NCBI RefSeq assembly: GCF_014062345.1
Contig: NZ_JACGLS010000001.1
Span: forward strand, 806,001-870,000
DNA length: 64,000 nt
DNA from: Tenacibaculum pelagium
GTDB lineage: Bacteria; Bacteroidota; Bacteroidia; Flavobacteriales; Flavobacteriaceae
Direction: 5' to 3'
Below the pieces are notes generated by a model. The model was not told the DNA's origin. It did no database searches and saw only the letters and a program-made list of their open reading frames with translations. Both the position numbers and the translations under genes were made by a program. Below are positions 1 to 7,036 of the stretch, one piece after another. Numbering within the stretch: position 1 is the first letter of the stretch; each line of letters begins with the position of its first letter.

Positions 1-31
1 TAGAAATATGTAACAAACAATGTTTGCATAT

Positions 32-74
32 AAAAAAGAAAATCTGCACAGAATTTGTGCGGATTTTCTTTTTT
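32..74. terminator. Bidirectional rho-independent terminator
   Basis: Long A-rich/T-rich hairpin with a GCAC/GTGC core, flanked by an A run on the left and a T run on the right, so it can end transcription in either direction. It lies just past the stop of the DUF2071 gene and closes the minus-strand DUF2071 operon. Confidence 0.8.
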
Positions 75-92
75 AGCAATTTCCCCATAAAT

Positions 93-803
93 CTATTTTA
101 TACTTTTTTTATTCTCTACAGAAATTTCTGAGCCATCTAATAGCATTACTGAATTTGGTTTTCTTGAATTTAAAAAGCTAAAATCAGCACCATAATTCGA
201 CTTAAAATCTACCAAAATAGTATAATCTTTCATTGAATAATATTTCCATTTTGGGTGTTTTACTTCATATTCTGTAGTTCTACTTTTAGTTTCTTTTGCA
301 TAACCCCAATAATGTTCTGATATAAATTCTATTACTGAATTTTCTTGTATTTCATTCGTTGAATTTTCAACATCAATTTCTATTAAATTCCAGTTTTTAT
401 TCTTTTTCCATTGATACTTTACTTTTAAACCTTCTTCATTTACATTCCAAGAATGCTTCATTGGTAAGGTTTCGTAATTCTCATTATAAAAAGTATTAGC
501 TACAAATGTAATTGCAGGTTTTGGCACAATTTCTTTTATAAAGACGACACCTCTTTTATAGCCATTATCCGTCTTTCGTTTTACATAAAAACGAAGATTT
601 ACTTCTTCAAAATTTCTATGAAACGGAATTTTAAAACCTAATAATTTTGTGTTTAAAAACATAAAACCAACTAAACTTACATAGCATTTATCTTTGAAAA
701 AATCTAGTTCTGTTCCGTAAGGAACATACGGTTTTAAAATTGATGGATCTACCTCGTAATTAACCATTATTAATTTTCGCCATTCTGCTGTTAAGAAACT
801 CAT
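93..803 (-). CDS. DUF2071 (YqjF-like) family protein, distal copy
   Basis: A 236-residue soluble protein recognised as DUF2071/YqjF family (COG3361), a family related in fold to acetoacetate decarboxylase but without an assigned reaction. The N-terminus (MSFLTAEWRKLIMVNYEVDP) followed by a 'LKPYVP.GTELD' stretch near residues 22-34 and an 'NLRFYVKRK' strand near 70 are typical. No signal peptide or membrane helix is seen. It is the last gene of the operon, starting 6 nt after the four-helix membrane protein. A second, divergent DUF2071 gene lies three genes upstream. Function unknown; family call confident. Confidence 0.85.
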   Translation of the reverse strand: MSFLTAEWRKLIMVNYEVDPSILKPYVPYGTELDFFKDKCYVSLVGFMFLNTKLLGFKIPFHRNFEEVNLRFYVKRKTDNGYKRGVVFIKEIVPKPAITFVANTFYNENYETLPMKHSWNVNEEGLKVKYQWKKNKNWNLIEIDVENSTNEIQENSVIEFISEHYWGYAKETKSRTTEYEVKHPKWKYYSMKDYTILVDFKSNYGADFSFLNSRKPNSVMLLDGSEISVENKKSIK

Positions 804-809
804 ACTTGT

Positions 810-1205
810 TTATTTTAAATAAATCATGAAAAATAATGTACTCATGTATATCCAAAAAAAAGTGAACACTATATGCATCGTTGTTTCAAATTTTTTCCCT
901 TTCCATAATTTTGGAGAATACACAAAGAGTTGAAATACTAACCTTAAAATCCAAAAAACACCTAATCCCAAAGAAATTTTCTTTCCTAAACTTGTATGAA
1001 CCAATTCATTTGAAGAAGTTAAACATAGTAAACCAATTAAAAAAACAACCAATGCAATAAAAAATGTATGAACTGCCATCATTTGTTTATTTATCAAACT
1101 CAAAGATTTTAATTCTGTTTTCCAGTTAAAATATTTTGGAAAACTAATATGTATAAAAGCCAATAATGATAAAAGAGTTCCTATAATTTTAAGGTGTAGT
1201 TCCAT
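810..1205 (-). CDS. Small four-helix membrane protein, unknown function
   Basis: I do not recognise a named family. The 131 residues contain four hydrophobic segments (about 7-24, 43-63, 75-94 and 108-129), so this is an inner-membrane protein. A conserved-looking stretch, KYFNW..EL..LSLINKQ followed by VHTFF, joins helices 1 and 2, and RLVFQLFVY ends helix 3. It is tightly spaced between the methyltransferase (6 nt) and the distal DUF2071 gene (6 nt), so it is co-translated with them and probably serves the same process. Confidence 0.75.
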   Translation of the reverse strand: MELHLKIIGTLLSLLAFIHISFPKYFNWKTELKSLSLINKQMMAVHTFFIALVVFLIGLLCLTSSNELVHTSLGKKISLGLGVFWILRLVFQLFVYSPKLWKGKKFETTMHIVFTFFWIYMSTLFFMIYLK

Positions 1206-1211
1206 TAAATT

Positions 1212-1967
1212 TTAATTTTTTATTGTATTAAAAATTGACATAAAAGGTGTGAATTTTATTTCTGTAGTAGATAAAAATCCAGCTTCTTTAAAAACGTTTC
1301 TCCAAGTTTTACTTGAAAAAAAATGTGTAAATCCTACAGAAAAAGCAAGAAAATTAGGAGCATCTCTTAAATGTTCAACCATAATAATTTTACCATTTAA
1401 TTTGCAAATTCTTTTACACTCTCTTAAGAGCTCAACTTTTTCTTCATTATTTCTTATTTCGTGTACTGCCGATAATAAAAATATAATATCTACAGAATTA
1501 TCCTTTAAAGGAACTTGATTGTATTTTATCTGTTTAGTTTTAGGATATTCTACAGTTACTTTTCTTGCTCTAACAATTGCTGATTCAGTATGTTTTTCTG
1601 AATTGTAGAAATCAAAAACTTTTAAATCCGATTTCGGAAACTTGTCTTTTATAATAAAACTTGTTTCATCAAAACCTGCATTTATATTTACAAAAGTGTT
1701 TTTTATTGAATCAGAAATTTTAAATTGATTTAGCCAATTAAAATTATAATATCCTGAAAAATCATAAACATAAGCAGAAACAATTAAAGGCATTAAAAGT
1801 CCATATAAAAATGCACCAACTATCAACCAAATTAAAAAATTAGACACATTAAAAAATAAGCAAATGGTAATAATTAAAAATAAAACGACTGAACCTGCTA
1901 CATAAAAATGCCTATTAAAACTTAAAATATTTAATACTCCCTGAAACTTTTTTCTTTCTATTTCCAT
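1212..1967 (-). CDS. Membrane-anchored SAM-dependent methyltransferase
   Basis: Class I methyltransferase fold of 251 residues with two N-terminal membrane helices (about 22-39 and 42-66), so the catalytic domain is tethered to the inner membrane. The SAM-binding region near residues 92-105 (VNINAGFDETS) is a degenerate version of the usual acidic-Gly-x-Gly motif. The later motif (PLKDNSVDIIFLLSAVHEI) and the strand ending in KIIMVEHLRD are characteristic. Its start overlaps the upstream DUF2071 gene by 10 nt, indicating translational coupling. The substrate is unknown; anchoring suggests a lipid or membrane-partitioning molecule (inference). Confidence 0.8.
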   Translation of the reverse strand: MEIERKKFQGVLNILSFNRHFYVAGSVVLFLIITICLFFNVSNFLIWLIVGAFLYGLLMPLIVSAYVYDFSGYYNFNWLNQFKISDSIKNTFVNINAGFDETSFIIKDKFPKSDLKVFDFYNSEKHTESAIVRARKVTVEYPKTKQIKYNQVPLKDNSVDIIFLLSAVHEIRNNEEKVELLRECKRICKLNGKIIMVEHLRDAPNFLAFSVGFTHFFSSKTWRNVFKEAGFLSTTEIKFTPFMSIFNTIKN

Positions 1968-2695
1968 AACTCAATTTTCCCTTTTTTCCATTGATACGGA
2001 ATGTTTTCAATTATAAAACTGTTTGCTAAAACATAATTTTTCAATTGTAATTCATTTAAGAAACTAAAATGATAACCTTCAACATTTAAAGGTTTTGGCT
2101 TCCAATTTTGTCTAACACCTTCAATAATTAAAACTTCTTTTGTTTCTTTATTATAAGTAAACGTAAATGGTAAAGGACCAGCAAATCTTCTCGCCTCTTT
2201 CCAATTTATAAAAGGTGAATTTGTTGGTAACTCTATTTCTTCATCTGTTTTATTTACCTTAATACTAAAGTTAGATTTTTTAGAGAATATTTCTATTGTA
2301 CCAACTTCCTTATTTATTGATATATCTGTTGTTGTATAATTATAATGTGTGAAGATATTTCCTCTAAAATTCATTTTATTACTATCAGTTTCTGACTTTA
2401 AAATATACAATCCTCTTAATCTTTTACCTTTACTATTTGTATAGCGAACAAATACTCTATAACCAATTAAGAAGAAATCATTTCCCATAAATTTTGGAAA
2501 TCCTTTTGGTTTTAAATCTTTTGTTTGCACCATTGCAATTGCTATAAAAGCCCATTTATCTTGAAAAGTATCTAATGTTAAACATTCAGGAATTAACGAT
2601 TCTAATTGTTCTTTAGGAACTGCAAATGTGAATACAATAGAACTCTCAAAAAAAGCTTCAACTGCAAATGGATGATTTTTTATTTTATTAAACAT
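1958..2695 (-). CDS. DUF2071 (YqjF-like) family protein, proximal copy
   Basis: A 245-residue protein with the DUF2071 layout: an N-terminal segment (FAVPKEQLESLIPECLTLDT) in which 'P' and 'LDTF' match the family pattern, then 'AFIAIAMVQTKDLKPKGFP' and a long beta-rich half. It differs strongly from the distal DUF2071 copy of the same operon, so the two are old paralogues and not a recent duplication. It overlaps the DoxX-like gene by 8 nt upstream and the methyltransferase by 10 nt downstream. Soluble; reaction unknown. Confidence 0.8.
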   Translation of the reverse strand: MFNKIKNHPFAVEAFFESSIVFTFAVPKEQLESLIPECLTLDTFQDKWAFIAIAMVQTKDLKPKGFPKFMGNDFFLIGYRVFVRYTNSKGKRLRGLYILKSETDSNKMNFRGNIFTHYNYTTTDISINKEVGTIEIFSKKSNFSIKVNKTDEEIELPTNSPFINWKEARRFAGPLPFTFTYNKETKEVLIIEGVRQNWKPKPLNVEGYHFSFLNELQLKNYVLANSFIIENIPYQWKKGKIELWK

Positions 2696-3062
2696 AGCTT
2701 TTATTCTTAATTACAAATTCATTATAATATATAATTGCTACAAAAATAAAAGCGAAAATTATATTTAGTTTTCCCCACATTAATAAGTCTTTTGCCAAAA
2801 AGAATTCAATAATATTCATTGTAATTATAATTGACATCTGTGTAATGCTATTCAGTCTTGATTTAAAACCTGATAAAATCCAAATTGTCATAAACACTTC
2901 TAAAACCCCAATTATTAATGTAATTTCTCTAGAATATTCTTCATTTAAAATTCTAGAAACTATTTCTTGATGTCTTGGAACAAGGTTTAATATTTTACAA
3001 AAAAAACCGTTGATAAACCAGACTAATGAGATTATATAAATTACTATTTTATTCAGTTTCAT
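2688..3062 (-). CDS. DoxX-like membrane protein
   Basis: A 124-residue protein with four predicted membrane helices (about 6-24, 48-65, 73-90, 97-114), fitting the DoxX-like superfamily of small quinone/redox-associated membrane proteins; the 'VWFINGFFCKI' and 'GVLEVFMTIWILSG' segments correspond to helices 1 and 2 of that family. It is the first structural gene after the GbsR-type regulator, 51 nt away, and a copy of the palindromic operator lies 12-37 nt upstream of its start. Family assignment is from pattern only, so the exact subfamily is uncertain. Confidence 0.65.
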   Translation of the reverse strand: MKLNKIVIYIISLVWFINGFFCKILNLVPRHQEIVSRILNEEYSREITLIIGVLEVFMTIWILSGFKSRLNSITQMSIIITMNIIEFFLAKDLLMWGKLNIIFAFIFVAIIYYNEFVIKNKSYV

Positions 3063-3073
3063 ATATTAATTTA

Positions 3074-3099
3074 AAACTTTCAATAATTTTTGAAAGTTT
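3074..3099. promoter_or_regulatory. Palindromic operator candidate before DoxX-like gene
   Basis: Interrupted palindrome AAACTTTC-8 nt-TTGAAAGTTT. Its core TTTCAATAATTTTTGAAA differs at one position from the perfect palindrome found upstream of the regulator gene (3645-3662). Position between regulator and first structural gene suggests a second binding site for the GbsR-type protein. In RNA it would also form a hairpin. Confidence 0.65.
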
Positions 3100-3113
3100 G
3101 TGTTCAAATTTTT

Positions 3114-3617
3114 TTACTTCTTAATAACTTTTGTAAAGTTTGATAATAACCAATGTTCATCCGCTTTTATGGCTTTATCTAAAATTCCGTTTACAGTATT
3201 TGTAACAGAAGATAAATCTCCCAAAACCTTTTTAAATTGTTGTGCCTCTTCAGAATTATCATCTATTAATTGTAACTCATCCAAAACTTTAATAACTGGC
3301 TCTATCTCTCTCTTCTTACGCTCTTTAGTAATTTGTTTAAAGAGTTCCCAAATATCTTTTCCTGCAGAAAAAAATTCTTTACGCTCTCCAATTACAAACT
3401 CTTTATTAACAATTCCCCAATCAATTAAAGCTCTAACATTCATATTAACATTACCACGAGAAATTTGTAAAGTCTCCATAATATCTTCGGCAGAAAGTGG
3501 TTTTGTGGTAACTAATAACAAAGCATGTACTTGCGCCATCGTTTTATTAATGCCCCAACTTGTTGCTAAACTTCCCCAGGTTTGAATGTATTTTATCTTT
3601 GCCTCATCTAATTTCAT
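3114..3617 (-). CDS. GbsR/MarR-type transcriptional regulator
   Basis: A 167-residue winged-helix regulator of the GbsR group (COG1510) within the MarR superfamily. The DNA-binding part spans about residues 20-85, with the recognition region 'LSAEDIMETLQISRGNVNMN' followed by the wing; the C-terminal helices (about 95-160) form the dimerisation part. I chose the ATG at 3617, not the longer frame, because a TAnnTTTG promoter element ends only 4 nt before it. A perfect 18-bp palindrome overlaps the promoter's upstream element, implying autoregulation. The ligand is unknown; classical GbsR senses choline, which need not apply here. Confidence 0.85.
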   Translation of the reverse strand: MKLDEAKIKYIQTWGSLATSWGINKTMAQVHALLLVTTKPLSAEDIMETLQISRGNVNMNVRALIDWGIVNKEFVIGERKEFFSAGKDIWELFKQITKERKKREIEPVIKVLDELQLIDDNSEEAQQFKKVLGDLSSVTNTVNGILDKAIKADEHWLLSNFTKVIKK

Positions 3618-3621
3618 GCAA

Positions 3622-3629
3622 CAAATATA
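3622..3629 (-). promoter_or_regulatory. -7 promoter element of the GbsR-type gene
   Basis: TATATTTG on the minus strand matches the Bacteroidetes TAnnTTTG element. It ends 4 nt before the ATG at 3617, so the transcript would be leaderless. The palindrome at 3642-3665 covers the -33 position. Confidence 0.7.
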
Positions 3630-3641
3630 CAACATCTTTTT

Positions 3642-3665
3642 AAACTTTCAATAATTATTGAAAAT
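3642..3665. promoter_or_regulatory. Palindromic operator candidate before GbsR-type gene
   Basis: Contains the perfect 18-bp palindrome TTTCAATAATTATTGAAA, preceded by AAAC as in the copy at 3074-3099. It overlaps the expected -33 element of the regulator promoter, the classic position for autorepression, and also lies 29 nt from an ECF-type promoter candidate pointing the other way. Confidence 0.7.
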
Positions 3666-3693
3666 AAAATAATACATTTTTTTTAAATTTCCT

Positions 3694-3718
3694 TGTAATA
3701 TATTTAACTCTTCGATTA
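3694..3718 (+). promoter_or_regulatory. Possible ECF-type promoter of the sigma factor gene
   Basis: TGTAATA, then 11 nt, then TCGATTA, resembling the TGTAAC...CGTC style of ECF promoters common in flavobacteria, 20 nt before the TTG start of the sigma gene. If real it implies positive autoregulation. The match is imperfect. Confidence 0.35.
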
Positions 3719-3738
3719 CTAATCAATAAAAAACAATT

Positions 3739-4221
3739 TTGAGTAACGATTTTTACACATCATCAATACTACCGCATGCAGGTATTATTATTAAAATATG
3801 CAGAGCATATACTGATTCTCAAGAAGATTTTGAAGATTTTTATCAAGAGACTTGTTTACAAATTTGGAAAAGTAGAGATGCTTTTCAAAATAAATCAAAA
3901 TGGTCTACTTGGATTTACCGAATTACCTTAAACATTTGCTTAACGCTTTCTAAAAAGAAAAAAAGGAGAGGCAATAATTTTGATATTCTTCATGAACAAT
4001 CAGAAAAAAACACTGCTTTTAAAGATGAGAGTTTAAACTTATTATACGATGCCATTAAAAAATTATCTGAAGTCGACAGAGCGATAATTTTACTGCATTT
4101 AGAAGAAAATCCACACAAAGAAATTGCCACAATTATTGGAACTAGCGCTAACAATATTGCTGTACGCATTAACAGAATTAAAAAACAATTAAAAATATTA
4201 TTAGATGGAAAAATCAATTGA
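3739..4221 (+). CDS. ECF-type RNA polymerase sigma factor
   Basis: A 160-residue sigma-70 family protein. Region 2 covers about residues 10-75 (DFEDFYQETCLQIWKS and 'KWSTWIYRITLN'), and region 4 about 105-155 with the helix-turn-helix 'HKEIATIIGTSANNIAVRIN'. The start codon is TTG: an in-frame stop lies 12 nt upstream, and the next Met is far inside the protein, so TTG is required to complete region 2. It overlaps the next gene by 17 nt, the usual arrangement of a sigma factor with its membrane anti-sigma partner. Confidence 0.9.
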   Translation: MSNDFYTSSILPHAGIIIKICRAYTDSQEDFEDFYQETCLQIWKSRDAFQNKSKWSTWIYRITLNICLTLSKKKKRRGNNFDILHEQSEKNTAFKDESLNLLYDAIKKLSEVDRAIILLHLEENPHKEIATIIGTSANNIAVRINRIKKQLKILLDGKIN

Positions 4222-4822
4222 AAAAATATGGAATGAAGCTTTTATTAGTGAAGACACTTTAATTGCTCCGAGAATAAACGATATATACAATCAAAAATCT
4301 AAATCGGTAATTAATAAAATTAAAAGAACTTATGAGATTGATAACAAAGGTCTAATCCCTATGGCAATTTTGGTTGCTGCTGGAATGACAATATTCTCGG
4401 AAGCTATTATAGGTATTTATGGCGCTTTTTTAATTTTGTGCTTATATTTTTATAATACCAACTTATTGAATAAGTTTAAAAGCATTGATGTAAAATCAGA
4501 CAATTTAACTTATTTAAAAAAATACAAAAGCATTATAAACGTGATAATGAAAGCCACTAAAAAGCTATTTGTATTTGCAATACCGTTAGCTGTTTTGTCA
4601 ATCTTTGCACTTGCTTTTAGCATTAAAGAGAAAAGTTTTCTATCTAAATTTATCTCTTCAGACACTTCATTTATTCAGGTTATTGGAATCGGTTTTATCG
4701 TAGCTCTTGTTGTTTCTATAATTGGAGTAATCGTTTATACAATTTCAACTAAAATATTATACGGAACGCTTATTTCTAAACTTGATAGCATTATTAAAGA
4801 AATGGAAGAATTAAAAAAATAA
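4205..4822 (+). CDS. Membrane protein, probable anti-sigma factor
   Basis: A 205-residue protein with a soluble N-terminus (about 1-47) followed by four membrane helices (about 49-66, 69-85, 118-138, 150-178). It begins inside the sigma-factor gene (17-nt overlap), so translation is coupled. Soluble N-terminus facing the cytoplasm plus membrane domain and gene position fit an anti-sigma factor, as seen for many flavobacterial ECF pairs. No zinc-binding ZAS motif is present, so the role is inferred from context and not from a domain match. Confidence 0.65.
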   Translation: MEKSIEKIWNEAFISEDTLIAPRINDIYNQKSKSVINKIKRTYEIDNKGLIPMAILVAAGMTIFSEAIIGIYGAFLILCLYFYNTNLLNKFKSIDVKSDNLTYLKKYKSIINVIMKATKKLFVFAIPLAVLSIFALAFSIKEKSFLSKFISSDTSFIQVIGIGFIVALVVSIIGVIVYTISTKILYGTLISKLDSIIKEMEELKK

Positions 4823-4833
4823 ATTGTGAAATA

Positions 4834-4856
4834 GGCTCCTTTTTAAGGAGCCTTTT
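4834..4856 (+). terminator. Rho-independent terminator
   Basis: GGCTCCTT-TTT-AAGGAGCC followed by TTTT. It ends the sigma/anti-sigma transcript just before the convergent recQ stop codon, and may also serve recQ weakly. Confidence 0.8.
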
Positions 4857-4857
4857 A

Positions 4858-6966
4858 TTATCTTTTCTTCTGTAAAATAGTTAACCCAACACGAATCTGC
4901 TCATAAGGAACTTTCTCTCCTAAAAATTCGAAATAGGGTTTTAGTGCAATCTCATTTTTTAATACTTTTTTAGCGTTTGCGATCAACTTTAAAGTATCAG
5001 CTTCAATAAACTCATCTAAACTCACGTCTTTTCCCTCTATATATAATTTAGATAAATGCGAAAAAATTGTTTGTGCTTTCAAATTACGCTTATCAGCAAT
5101 TTCATCAATTGTAAAACCTTCTTTATATAATTGAAAAGTTTCTAAAGTAGTGTCTTTTCTTCCTTGTTTTTTTTCATTAATAAAGGTTTTTATTTCCTCC
5201 ATAAACTCACCTCCGTACACTTCTAACTTACGCTGTCCTACTCCACTAATTGCTAAAAACTCATTATCTGTTTGCGGACGTTCATTTTCTAACGCCTTTA
5301 ATGTTGCGTCACTAAACACTAAATATGCTGCAATATCTTCTTCTTGCGCAATACGGTAACGTAATTTACGTAAACGTTCGAATAAGGTATCTGATGTTGA
5401 TTTTTTTGAGTTCTTTTCTTTCAGTATTGTTTTGAGTTCTTTTTTAACCTCAACTGGAGTTGTTAACTGAACCTTTTCTCCTTCAAACAATACTTTTTTA
5501 GAGAAATCAGTTAATTGCAACACATTATTTAAGTGAAACGCTATTTGGCAATATCCTTGGTTTATTAATTGAATAATATAATGCTGCCAATGTTGCCATG
5601 AAGTGTCACTACCTACTCCGTATGTTTTTAAAGTCTGATAATTCTTATCGTAAACCGCAGCATTTTTTGCCCCTCTTATCACATCAATAACAGTACCCAT
5701 TGCTTCTTTTTGTTGTAAACGATAAATAGCTGATAATGCTTTTTGAGCTATTACAGTTCCTTCAAAAAACTTTGGTGGATTTTTGCAAACATCGCAGTTA
5801 CCACAATTTTCTTCAATCAACTCACCAAAATAACTTAACAATATTTTTCGCCTGCAAACAGTAGCTTCAGAAAATTGTTTCATTCTATCTAACTTCGCCT
5901 CTTGCACTTCTCTATTACCGGTATTGGCAATAAACTGACGCAATTGAATTACATCTGCATAACTATGAAACAATAAGGCTTGCGATGGCAATCCGTCACG
6001 ACCAGCACGCCCTATTTCTTGATAATAACCTTCAATATTTTTAGGCATATTATAATGAATCACCCAACGGACATTCGATTTATCGATTCCCATACCAAAA
6101 GCGATGGTTGCACAAATTATTTGAGTATCATCCTTAATAAAATCTTCTTGCGTTTTCGCTCTTTCTTCAAAATTTAAACCTGCATGATATGCTTTTGCAT
6201 CTATTCCGTTTTGCTTTAATTTACTAGCTAATTGCTCGGTTGCTTTTCTACTTAAACAGTATATAATTCCAGAATCTCCTGATCGTTCGTTAATAAATTT
6301 TATAATTTGCTTTACTCTATCATTCGCAGGACGAACCTCTAAAGCAATATTTTCTCTATTAAAAGAGCTTACAAATCTTGTTGCATTGAGTATTGCTAGT
6401 TGTTCTAATATATCTTCTTGTGTTGCTTTATCGGCTGTAGCAGTTAAAGCAACTATAGGTGTTTCTGGCAACGTCTTTTTTAAGAAAGCTAATTGCTTAT
6501 ATGATGGGCGAAAATCATGACCCCAAGAAGAAATACAATGTGCTTCATCAATCGCAACACAACTTATATAATTCTGGTTTAAAACATTTTGAAGCAATGG
6601 TAAACTCTCAGGCGCAACATATAATAATTTGATTGACTTATTAGCAATCGCATCAAACACTTGTTGCTGTTCTTCGGATGATTGACTACTGTTATAATAA
6701 GTTGACGGTATTCCGTTTGCTTTTAAACTATCAACCTGATCTTTCATTAAAGCTATTAACGGTGAAATAACCAAAGTGATTCCTTCAAAAAATAATGATG
6801 GTAATTGAAAACAAATAGATTTACCGCCACCAGTTGGCATAATAACCAAGGTATCTTTTTTAGCTAAAATATTTTCGATAATTGATTTTTGTTCTAGTCG
6901 AAAACTATCATATCCGAAGTTAATTTTTAGTTTTTCTAGTAAGTCTTTTTCAGTAATCTGCATCAT
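4858..6966 (-). CDS. recQ: ATP-dependent DNA helicase RecQ
   Basis: Superfamily 2 3'-5' DNA helicase acting in recombination and replication-fork repair. The 702 residues show Walker A at 43-50 (MPTGGGKS), the DEAH box at 140-143, the RecQ aromatic-rich loop just after it (CISSWGHDFRPSY), and the motif VI arginine finger region near 317-325 (EIGRAGRDG). Zinc-binding cysteines are at 371, 388, 391 and 394. A winged-helix RQC domain follows, then an HRDC domain (about 520-600) and a C-terminal helix-turn-helix extension common in Bacteroidetes RecQ. A TAnnTTTG element ends 4 nt before the ATG. Single-gene unit. Confidence 0.97.
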   Translation of the reverse strand: MMQITEKDLLEKLKINFGYDSFRLEQKSIIENILAKKDTLVIMPTGGGKSICFQLPSLFFEGITLVISPLIALMKDQVDSLKANGIPSTYYNSSQSSEEQQQVFDAIANKSIKLLYVAPESLPLLQNVLNQNYISCVAIDEAHCISSWGHDFRPSYKQLAFLKKTLPETPIVALTATADKATQEDILEQLAILNATRFVSSFNRENIALEVRPANDRVKQIIKFINERSGDSGIIYCLSRKATEQLASKLKQNGIDAKAYHAGLNFEERAKTQEDFIKDDTQIICATIAFGMGIDKSNVRWVIHYNMPKNIEGYYQEIGRAGRDGLPSQALLFHSYADVIQLRQFIANTGNREVQEAKLDRMKQFSEATVCRRKILLSYFGELIEENCGNCDVCKNPPKFFEGTVIAQKALSAIYRLQQKEAMGTVIDVIRGAKNAAVYDKNYQTLKTYGVGSDTSWQHWQHYIIQLINQGYCQIAFHLNNVLQLTDFSKKVLFEGEKVQLTTPVEVKKELKTILKEKNSKKSTSDTLFERLRKLRYRIAQEEDIAAYLVFSDATLKALENERPQTDNEFLAISGVGQRKLEVYGGEFMEEIKTFINEKKQGRKDTTLETFQLYKEGFTIDEIADKRNLKAQTIFSHLSKLYIEGKDVSLDEFIEADTLKLIANAKKVLKNEIALKPYFEFLGEKVPYEQIRVGLTILQKKR

Positions 6967-6970
6967 GTGG

Positions 6971-6978
6971 CAAAAGTA
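6971..6978 (-). promoter_or_regulatory. -7 promoter element of recQ
   Basis: TACTTTTG on the minus strand, 4 nt before the recQ ATG, predicting a leaderless mRNA. Its -33 region runs into the terminator hairpin of the gene upstream. Confidence 0.65.
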
Positions 6979-6984
6979 GAAATA

Positions 6985-7018
6985 AAAAAAGCGAAGATTT
7001 TAAAATCTTCGCTTTTTA
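6985..7018. terminator. Bidirectional terminator after tricorn-like gene
   Basis: Perfect stem GCGAAGATTTT / AAAATCTTCGC (6991-7012) with A run on the left and T run on the right. It ends the minus-strand tricorn-like gene just upstream of recQ. Confidence 0.85.
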
Positions 7019-7036
7019 ATTACATAAACCAAACTA

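Noticed and set aside
3100-3585. 161-residue plus-strand ORF opposite the GbsR-type gene
   Set aside because: Mirror frame of the regulator; no start signal, and composition is that of an antisense frame.
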